Shown here one piece after another: positions 56,319-64,000 of a DNA stretch of 64,000 bases. The translations under genes were made by a program, and so were the position numbers. Each line of letters opens with the position of its first letter. The first letter of the stretch is position 1. Origin of the DNA: Helianthus annuus (taxonomy: Eukaryota; Streptophyta; Magnoliopsida; Asterales; Asteraceae); assembly GCF_002127325.2 (NCBI RefSeq), contig NC_035434.2, forward strand, positions 149,727,692 through 149,791,691, in the 5' to 3' direction. The notes below the pieces were generated by a model. The model had not been told where the DNA came from. It did no database searches and saw only the letters and a list, made by a program, of their open reading frames with translations.

Positions 56319-57638
56319 TGTGACAACTCTAGTCAAAATTACTATTTCTTATTTTATTAATGTCCATTAGGAAACCTTAATTGAGACTCCCAAGTAGTAT
56401 GGCATGACCAATAATTTTTCAGAACAATCGAAACTAGGATCAGGGCCCCCTAAAACTCAAGGGGGTATCCCTACTTGATAATTATCCTTAAAATCGTATG
56501 TAAAGTACGAAATTCGTTTGCTGTTGACTCACCTGGGCTATATTAGGCACGAGGCTACCCTACCCTAAAAAGGGAGTCGTCGCGCCACGCGCCAGGACCA
56601 GGTGGGTCTGGCGCGCAACGCGAGTGGGACCATTTTTCAGTATATAATGCAGGGGTTTGGCACTTGCATGGTTGTCTTGTTTCGACGTTAAATTTTATTT
56701 CGTACGTCAAGATATTCGTTGTTTCGTTCAAAAACATACACAAGCACGAATCTCTGCTGCGACAACAGGGTAATAACTCGATCACTGCTACGATACAATG
56801 TCCGATCCATTGAAACCGATCCGATGGATGTTTAAGTGTTGCCCGAATTCGGGCTATACTTTGTCATTCGTTGTGAGGGTTTTGATTTCGTGAGCTTATC
56901 GTAAAAGTTGTATTAAGTTACTGACCTAGTTTCGTGTGCATTGTTATTTACTTAGGTTACGAGACTAAATCAGTAGGCAAGGTTCTGCCCAATTAAACTT
57001 GCAAAGTGAGTCATTCTATTTTGTCAAAAGTGTTTTACAAATACCTAAATGTTTTCCAATTATATATTACAGGGATTAAGTCTTGGTTATCTTAATTTTT
57101 ACTGGCAAGTGGGGTATTGTGCACATTACTATTGTTTCTCACTTTTAACAGTGATAATCATCGCTATTGGGTAAAAAGGACCCAATGGTGGTATGAACAT
57201 CGTCACCAGGGTGTGACACGGGGCCAGATAATTATAAGATAGTGGCCATTGTAATCGCTCTTATGCTGTAATCTATAACTAATTAGTCGTTTTATAAACT
57301 TGAGTGACTCGCCAGTATTTCCCCACTGATAAAAATCTTTTTAAACATGTTTCAGGTGATTTACTGTGAATCAGGAAAGGTGTCGGGTAGCACACCAGCT
57401 TGAAGAATGTGGCTTAGTAAATAAAATAAATAAACATGTTTTTGTAAAACGGTAATTTCCCAGTGAAATTACGCTTATTGTAAATTACGGGGTTTATCCC
57501 AAAATGTGAAATAAAATAATTGGGCATTTTCAGTTCTAAAAAGATCCTGTTAAAATTTCCGCTGCCAAAATAAACAATACCACGGGTTTCTGTCCCGCGG
57601 CTCCTGAAACGGGTTAAACCAAGTCGGGGGCCATGACA
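56319..57638 (+). repeat. 5' LTR of a Ty3 retrotransposon
   Basis: Begins TGTGACAACTCTAG and ends GGGGGCCATGACA. It is followed after eight bases by TGGTATCAGAGCCA (57647-57660), complementary to initiator tRNA-Met. Length about 1320 bp. The preceding five bases (GTAGG) are a candidate target duplication whose partner lies outside the window. Confidence 0.8.
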
Positions 57639-57765
57639 GAAAAAGGTGGTATCAGAGCCACTGATTTGAGCCAATTAAGTATTTAGAAATACTTAATTTT
57701 TCAGATTGTCATTTTTGTGATTATGTGAATTTAAGTTGATGAATAAAGTGTTAACTTAAAATTGT

Positions 57766-58455
57766 GTGTGTTTCTTCATGTGTGCTAATAGCATGAATGA
57801 TCTGTCGGAGGCACTCCGAAACTTTACTATCCATAGTACCGATATGGATACCACCGGGACTTTAACTGGCTACCAGACTGATACTGAAGAGCCAATAGTA
57901 TTCCAGGCCCAACCACAGGAGAAACGAAAGCCGAAAAAGAGAAGGAGAATCTTGGACTGGAAACGTGGGCGTAGGAAGAAACCAGCTGCACAGAAGGTTA
58001 AAAAGACTGAGGATCCGAAGGATAAAGGAAAAGAGATCAGGGAAAGTTCGGGGCAAGCCCAGGAAATGCCACCATGGGAGGAGCTGGATCGCAAACTAGC
58101 AAACTGTGACCTCATCGGACCTGCCGATGAAAACCTCTTCAGTTACCCTGCTGAATCCCAACTTCCAGTTAATTTGGAACCTGCTATCCCAGATCCTATT
58201 GTCAACCCCCAACCTGTTATAGGCCAGCTGGAAGAGTGGAGGACAAGCGACTGGGAATTTCAGAATTTCATGAATAACCCCAACGCCTATTTTCCCCAGT
58301 TTGACCCTGAGCCTGCACCAAACCCACCTATAAGCACATAAAACTTGGCTGAACTCCGCCACTATGGTGAGGAACCGGTGGACGCAGGAAATCAAATCCG
58401 AGAAGTGGGAGAACAGATCTCCTGGAAATACGACGAGAGGGAGTGTCGTTTCTGA
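57766..58455 (+). pseudogene. Leader open frame of the Ty3 element
   Basis: The likely start is the ATG at 57793 (MNDLSEALRNFTIHS). It contains a basic stretch EKRKPKKRRRILDWKRGRRK, a candidate nucleic-acid-binding or nuclear signal, and then a Pro-rich acidic part. An in-frame TAA at 58339-58341 is followed by a clean continuation (NLAELRHYGEEPVDAGNQIR) to TGA at 58453-58455, so one nonsense mutation is likely. A possible acceptor TTATTCAG precedes the next frame at 58724. No family was recognised. Confidence 0.55.
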
Positions 58456-58723
58456 AATGTTAGCGGACTGTGGTTGTGTGTTTAATAATAATAATATAAT
58501 AATAAATAATAAAAATATAATCATGTAAAATAACTCAAAATAAAACTTTTGTAAGATAACTGGTGTGTATCGATGCATACTATTATATAAAAATATGAAA
58601 GTCGTAAAGTCGACAATTTTGGGCTATACGTGTTAACTTGATTATGTGTGATTGCTTTATCATGTTTGGTTGTTATTGGTTTTATGTTAATAATTTATAA
58701 TTATATTGTTAATTATTATTCAG

Positions 58724-59536
58724 ATGGAAAACGCGGAAAACCAACCAGTCAACGAAGTTAATCAATCTGAACAAAACAATGAGGATCATTTCCTTAATAG
58801 GCAAGATATAGAAAATATCATTGCCCAGGGAATACCCAATGCTATCCCGGCAATCGCCGTTGCTGTTAAAAGTCCTGTTGAGCCTTCGCAAGCCAACCCC
58901 AGTAAACGCACGCGTGACGATAATTCCAGTAATAGTGTTAACGGAGGCGGTAATAATGACAACAATGTGATTCAAGCCCCAATACTTAAGAAAATGAAAG
59001 TTGCAACACCTGGTTGCACTTATAAAGAATTTCTTGCCTGTAAACCTATTGAATTTGCAGGCAATGAAGGGGTAACTGCTGCACTGCGTTGGTTGAAAAA
59101 GACCGAGGCAGTAATTAGAGTGAATTTCAAGTTTTGTCCTTTATCTTTAGGCCACTTTGCAAGTTATGTCCTTTATGTTTAAATTTGACGAGTTTTGTCC
59201 TTTATGTTTAAAAATCAAGCACGTTTTGTCCTTTATGCTTGATTTTTAACGACAAAACGTGCTTGATTTTTTAAACATAAAGGACAAAACGTGTTTGATT
59301 TTTAAACATAAAGGGTAAAACGTGCTTGATTTTTAAACATAAAGGACAAAACTCGTCAAATTTAAACATAAAGGACAAAACTTGCAAAGTGGCCTAAAGA
59401 TAAAGGACAAAACTTGAAATTCACTCCAGTAACCAGTAATTAAAATAAGTAAATGTGCCGAGGAGGACAAGGTCATGTATGCTTCTCACCTTTTCAAGGA
59501 AGAGGCATTAGAATGGTGGAATACGGTGTTGCAAGC
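58724..59536 (+). pseudogene. Ty3 gag, N-terminal part, split by two insertions
   Basis: Starts MENAENQPVNEVNQSEQNNE and reaches the gag core TPGCTYKEFLACKPIEFAGN, ALRWLKKTEAVIRV. The frame then enters a MITE at 59118. After the MITE it resumes at about 59450 with CAEEDKVMYASHLFKEEALE, WWNTVLQAD and is cut by the LTR starting at 59537. Both interruptions fall inside the gag coding sequence. Confidence 0.8.
59118..59426. mobile_element. Fold-back MITE, probably MULE-type (309 bp)
   Basis: Perfect terminal inverted repeats of about 48 bp begin GAGTGAATTTCAAGTTTTGT and close with the exact complement at 59426. The interior is made of TTTTGTCCTTTATG words in both orientations. CAGTAATTA occurs directly before the left end (59109-59117) and again at 59434-59442, seven bases after the right end, suggesting a 9-bp target duplication with a small rearrangement. 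Confidence 0.85.
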
Positions 59537-60822
59537 TGATGGGTTGGTAAAATTCCATAGGTTAATGGTTTTAATTTCGGTTAATTACACGAAGTTACTT
59601 TCTAGAATATACTACTTTGATATGGTTTGTGTTTTGCAGGCATTGACGGGTTTAAGGTGCATTTTGGAGAATTATTGAAGCTTTGGGCGGATGCTAGAGA
59701 GAACATAATTGAAGAAAATGCAAAAAGAGGCAAAATTGAGCTAAACTCTGCGCCAGAAACAGTCCAAACTTCATTTTGGCTTATCCTGAGCTAGAAAATG
59801 AGTTTCGGGGCTTATAATATATGCATTTGGGGTAGCTCGACGAGACGAATCAAAATATAAGGTTTTTAAAGGCTAGAAATTGTCGCATTATCTGCTGCAC
59901 AATGGCTGATTGGTAAAAAGGGGATTTTTTAGAGAAAAAGTCAATTTTGGAAAAGGGGGAGTTACACTTTTTTATTCCTTCAACTCCCATTTATTTGAAA
60001 AAAAAGGAAAAACCCACCACTTCATCTTCAGCCATTCTCCACAATCCAAACCCTAACCCCTAACCCTTAACTCTCCTTCAAGACTCAAGATTATGGTTCG
60101 GTGCTCGTATTCATCCTCCGTTGATCGCGCCTCTTCGACCATGAACGGCTAGTCTCTTCGGTTTCACCCCGGTGTAGATGTTGTAAGATTTCTAGGGTCT
60201 ATACATTTGTATTTTAATTTGGTTTTGTGACAAATTGTTTAGTATTTCAAACTTATGATAATTGTCGTGCATTTAAATTGAATTTGTGAATTGTCGAACG
60301 ATGATAAAGTTATGACTTTACGAAATGAATTTGTGCACTTATGCATTATCGTAGGTTAGGATTTACATGTCCGAGGTAACGAAGTGCATTATGGTCCGTT
60401 GTCTATGACGTCGATAGCAATTGGTACCTAAGCTTCGTGATAGTAATCCGTTAATCACTATATGCAGTTGAATCAAGTTAAAACATGTAGGAACCCTAGG
60501 TCTTGCAATAATCGAACGGGTGTGGAACTTGTCTCTAATTTTTTGTTTTAATCATTTAGTAATTAGTTGCAATTTTAGTTAATCACAAGTGTTTTAGATA
60601 ATACCAATTGTCGGGTCACTCTGATTTATTTTCCAACCAAATAAACTTATAAAAAAATTAACAATCTTCATAATCACATTGTACATTTTTGTAAATAGTC
60701 TAACTAGTCGAACAGGTCGTGCGATACTGACCACATGCTCTTCGTGGATTTGATACCCGACTTACCCTAGCTACCTAGGTTTAATTGGGTTTTTGACTGA
60801 TCGGGACGACACGGTCACGTCA
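59537..60822 (+). repeat. 5' LTR of the Athila/Tat-type element (1286 bp)
   Basis: TG...CA termini. Its first 120 bases match 63881-64000 except for G/A, T/C and T/C substitutions. It is inserted in a gag codon of the older Ty3 element. Confidence 0.9.
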
Positions 60823-60825
60823 AAA

Positions 60826-60843
60826 TGGCGCCGTTGCCGGGGA
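60826..60843 (+). promoter_or_regulatory. tRNA-Asp primer-binding site
   Basis: TGGCGCCGTTGCCGGGGA lies three bases after the LTR end and is perfectly complementary to tRNA-Asp acceptor and T-arm sequence, as known for plant tRNA-Asp(GUC). Confidence 0.9.
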
Positions 60844-60985
60844 GCTAGTGCGCTTAGTATTTCATTGCTTGTTCGATTTTAGTTTAGTTTATTTTCTTTC
60901 CTTTTTCTTGTATATTCGTGATTTTACTTTGAGTGGTCGAGCTTTTTTTGTGCAGGTACATGTTTTGCAGGTACCATCTTTCAAT

Positions 60986-62026
60986 ATGAATTGGGTAGAT
61001 GATGATCCGTGTGAGTGTTGCGGAAGCGGAGAGCACTATTTAGAGGATTGCTCTGTTTTCTATGAAAAAGTTCAAGCCAACAAGGAACGGGAAGACTACC
61101 TCAGCGGATTGTTTGAATATAGGAGGGCGGATTATGAAGATTTCAATGGTCCATCCTCACATTATCCATACACTAGACCACCTCCACCACCGGAGCAAGA
61201 AAATGACGCTTATCAGTCATGCCCTTGTTGTGGAAAAGTTCACATACATGAAGATTGTTCAGTGTTTTGGAAAGATCCAGTGTTTTGGAAAGGAAAAATA
61301 AAGTCCGGTTACAAGCCACCTTCATATCAAGAATACTACCATTTAGAGATGAATTGCCACTATGAGCAAGAGCGGGATTACAACAATTATGAACCCGAAT
61401 TGCCACATTTCTCAAGTTACCGGGAGGAGTATGATGATTATTATAATGAATACCCTCAACCGGCATCCAAAGAACCTCAAGATTCAATAAGTTCCAAGCT
61501 CGATGCAATCATGAATGCTATCATTACTTCAAATCAAGAGATTAAGATGGAACTGAAGAAGGAACTTGAGGCGAAAGATAAAGCTAATGAAGCCTTGGCA
61601 AAGAAAGTGGGTCAACTCGTTGAAGAATTTGCTCAACTTAGACGAGACCAAGAGGTGTTGGCTAGTGGTACAATGGTGGATGGTGATGTGGTGGAAGAGG
61701 TTAGAGATCTTTCGGAGCAAGAAGTTGAATGTTTGAATCGAGCGGAAGACATGACACCGCAAGACGATTCGGATTCGAAAGAAGCTCAAATTCATATTCA
61801 TCCTTCTCCCAAACTTATCACTCCAACCAACAAAGTTGGGGATGCGGGTTCGGGCATAAGGATTCGAAGGCTGGCGTTGCAAGACATTGGCCATGTTGTT
61901 AAAAGACGACCCCGAAGTTGTACATTGCGTATGCCGAATATAATAAAAAGAGTATGGATTCGGCATGCTAATTACCGAGCGTATGTTGGAAACTCGGTAG
62001 GCAAATGTTCACTTCGACCACCATGA
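60986..62026 (+). CDS. Gag-like protein with two CCHC knuckles
   Basis: ATG 60986 gives a 346-residue uninterrupted frame beginning MNWVDDDPCECCGSGEHYL. Two zinc-knuckle-like motifs are visible near the N-terminus: C-x2-C-x4-H-x4-C (CECCGSGEHYLEDC, about residues 9-22) and C-x2-C-x3-H-x4-C (CPCCGKVHIHEDC, about 83-95). A Tyr-rich middle follows (YNNYEPELPHF, DDYYNEYPQP), then a Lys/Glu-rich coiled coil (KMELKKELEAKDKANEALAK, about 190-235) and a basic tail. It is likely the RNA-packaging protein of the element. The open frame continues upstream of this ATG to 60848, but two AG sites there (TTGTGCAG, TTTTGCAG) suggest leader splicing. Confidence 0.65.
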   Translation: MNWVDDDPCECCGSGEHYLEDCSVFYEKVQANKEREDYLSGLFEYRRADYEDFNGPSSHYPYTRPPPPPEQENDAYQSCPCCGKVHIHEDCSVFWKDPVFWKGKIKSGYKPPSYQEYYHLEMNCHYEQERDYNNYEPELPHFSSYREEYDDYYNEYPQPASKEPQDSISSKLDAIMNAIITSNQEIKMELKKELEAKDKANEALAKKVGQLVEEFAQLRRDQEVLASGTMVDGDVVEEVRDLSEQEVECLNRAEDMTPQDDSDSKEAQIHIHPSPKLITPTNKVGDAGSGIRIRRLALQDIGHVVKRRPRSCTLRMPNIIKRVWIRHANYRAYVGNSVGKCSLRPP

Positions 62027-63880
62027 GAGATAAACCAGGTATGATTGTTGTAGAGTTTGTACTAGTATTCGCTTATTTTATTTTCTTAGTTAAATGAACA
62101 TTGTGGGTGTGTTCCCTATATAACCCTCACGAGACCTACTCGTCTTCTCGAGCTATCGGGTGGTTTAAAAGGGCTTGTTGCATAAGCTAAATGCAACCGT
62201 GATTCCTATGAAAGTGAGTTAGGTTTGTTGTTATTGTAAATTATTTTTCCACATAAATCAAAGTGAATTAACGTATGACTTGGTAATATTTTCATAAAAG
62301 TGGTAGAACTAGGTAGCTAATAAATTTTAATGGTTGTGAGAAGCATGCTTCTACACAAGGGTTAAGATTTGTAGGTACATTATGTTCGTGGGACGACCGC
62401 TTTCTTGAAGAGAAGAAGAGCACACGAGGAATGAGCTCCAAAAATCAGGTGCATACGTTTCCTTTTTACTTTTGATTTTTAGTTAGAAAATAAGTGGATT
62501 GTAAATTGTATTTTATTTTATTTTCCGGGGTTAAATTTTGAGGAGGTAGTCTTACACATTGAGGACAATGTGTACCTCAAGTGTGGGGATGGGGGAGTAG
62601 TAAAAGTTTTTGATTTTGACCCGTTCATTTAAACACTACACATTGAGGACAATGTTTACCTCAAGTGTGGGGATGGGGGAAAATTTCAAAAAAATTTCAA
62701 AATGTCTTTGTTTGAAGCAATCTTAAAAGCACAAGTAACTAGGTTAACGAGGGATGACACAACCCATTTGGTCTTTTGTCATGGTCAAGTTCGAATTAAT
62801 AGCATGACGGGTATTTAGTGGGTGGTTATTTAGGAATAATCCGCCTAAGAAACTAGGACATCATGCATGTCACATACCATACCCTTTATATATGTGAGGT
62901 TTTGAGCCACTTTTACATCATAAAATTACATATTTATGTTTTTTTTTATTTGAGTGGACCATTAGTCATGTATTGTAGAACTTGCATCTTTTGATACGTT
63001 TGAGACCATAGACCGAATACAAACACGAGAATGATTAAGGCATTAGGTGAACCTTTTCCTTTAAAACCATTTATCTATCCTTACCCAAATAAATCCCCTA
63101 GTCGCCCACTTTGAGCCTAAACCTTTCGTTTGACCAATCCATTTAGCCCACATCCGTTAAACCTTTTATCTTTAAACCCGTGTGATGAAAATTCGATTAT
63201 AGGTCTATTTGTTTGTATAGTTGTGTTTTATATTTACAAAAAAAAAATTATATGAAAATTCAGAAAACGTTGTGAAAAAAAATTTGATGAGAAAAATACA
63301 AAAATATGAAGTTAGTAGTTGTTGAATAAAAGGCTAAAGTTGTTGCCTTGTAGTTGATGTTTATAGTTTTGTTTTGTTTAGAGTAGTCGTTTGTAATAAA
63401 AATCGAATTTTTCATCACCTTAGCCACTTAAAAAAAAGAACATCCTATTCCATACCCTTAACCTAGCCCCGTTACAACCCTACAAAGACCTTTTGACTTG
63501 TGCTTAGTATTCGTGTTCGGTGGTGGAGAATGATTGAGTTGCAAGCCTATGCGGGTACATGTTCTATTCGGTTTGGAGCGATTACTTTAAAAAGTGCTAA
63601 TACATCATTAAAATTAGCCAACTTGTAAACCGAGTGGAGTGAACATTGTGAGGGATATGTATGAATTGCGAGTTTTAAGGGCGGCTTAATCTTGGAAAAC
63701 CATTTTTACATGATTAATCATTTATTGCTAAATATGTCGAAAATTGTAAAAAGTTTGAACCGAGCATGACAATAGACTTTAACCTTAGTCTCGGGAATGG
63801 GGGGTATGTTTTTCGTGCGACCCACGTGAAAGTGAAAAACAGATTTGCTTGAGGGCAAGCAAAAGACAAGTGTGGGGATG
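62027..63880 (+). other. 3' noncoding interior of the Athila/Tat-type element
   Basis: Holds two copies of CACATTGAGGACAATGT...ACCTCAAGTGTGGGGATGGG (62557-62596 and 62639-62680), the purine-rich block typical of Athila-type internal regions, and a third purine tract at 63869-63880 acting as the polypurine tract. No coding motif was recognised. Confidence 0.7.
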
Positions 63881-64000
63881 TGATGGGTTGGTAAAATTCC
63901 ATAGGTTAATGGTTTTAATTTCAGTTAATTACACGAAGTTACTTTCTAGAATACACTACTTTGATATGGCTTGTGTTTTGCAGGCATTGACGGGTTTAAG
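63881..64000 (+). repeat. Start of the 3' LTR of the Athila/Tat-type element
   Basis: TGATGGGTTGG onward, matching 59537-59656 at 117 of 120 positions; cut by the window end. Confidence 0.92.

Larger units (their letters stand above)
57639..59536 (+). mobile_element. 5' internal part of the Ty3 element, interrupted
   Basis: Contains the primer-binding site, a leader open frame and the start of gag. It is split by a MITE at 59118-59426 and again by an Athila/Tat-type element at 59537, so the rest of gag and all of pol lie beyond the window, if they survive. Confidence 0.8.
59537..64000 (+). mobile_element. Nonautonomous Athila/Tat-type LTR retrotransposon (right LTR runs off the window)
   Basis: The left LTR is 59537-60822, beginning TGATGGGTTGGTAAAATTCC and ending CACGTCA. 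The primer-binding site TGGCGCCGTTGCCGGGGA (60826-60843) is a full 18-base match to the 3' end of plant tRNA-Asp(GUC), as I recall it, and is characteristic of Athila/Tat lineages. The internal region is only about 3 kb with one protein (60986-62026). A polypurine-like AAGTGTGGGGATG sits directly before the second LTR at 63881, of which 120 bases are visible; these differ from the left LTR at three positions. The left 5-bp flank is CAAGC. The lack of protease, reverse transcriptase and integrase makes it dependent on other elements. Confidence 0.88.

Overview
The window is nuclear DNA of a flowering plant, AT-rich and packed with nested transposable elements. The evidence is GT-AG introns, a Dof transcription factor, an RBR ubiquitin ligase with the plant-type RNase H-like N-terminus, plant Ty3 elements with chromodomains, Athila/Tat-type and copia elements, Mutator-like elements, Helitron ends and L1-type LINEs. 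The repeat style suggests a eudicot and perhaps the daisy family, but that is an impression from memory and nothing here proves it. Nothing bacterial, plastid or viral was recognised.

Layout. 1-402: tail of a LINE. 2.2-2.3 kb: Helitron 3' end and a (TA)n tract. 3.0-5.5 kb: broken FAR1/FRS-type MULE transposase gene. 5.75-8.5 kb: long fold-back element split by a solo LTR. 9.1-11.3 kb: minus-strand Helitron end plus a replication protein A-like fragment. 11.3-17.2 kb: intergenic repeats and retrotransposon fragments. 17.85-19.9 kb: intact two-exon Dof gene. 21181-29155: apparently complete 8-kb Mutator-like element (8-bp target duplication TTGTTGAA, degenerate terminal inverted repeats). 29.2-31.5 kb: deleted minus-strand LINE ending just upstream of an intact RBR E3 ligase gene (31688-35042). 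37.5 kb: Helitron end. 38164-45692: gag-only copia element with both LTRs and duplication TAGAT. 45.7-53.7 kb: decayed chromovirus with a solo LTR inside its 3' LTR. 53.8-56.3 kb: SINE-like and unclassified repeats and a Helitron end. 56.3-59.5 kb: 5' part of a Ty3 element interrupted by a fold-back MITE and then by a young Athila/Tat-type element (59537 to beyond the window end).

Only two genes look like ordinary host genes: Dof and RBR. The most unusual locus is the 8-kb Mutator-like element. It encodes (i) a MULE transposase fused to a C-terminal OTU cysteine-protease domain, preceded by exons with a GYGGDG minisatellite, and (ii) a second spliced, GC-rich gene resembling Athila ORF1, a protein normally found in LTR retrotransposons. 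Near both ends and between the genes it carries about ten copies of a palindrome built on GACGCCTCGTATAG, which are good candidates for transposase binding sites. All functional statements rest on motif reading; no database search was run.
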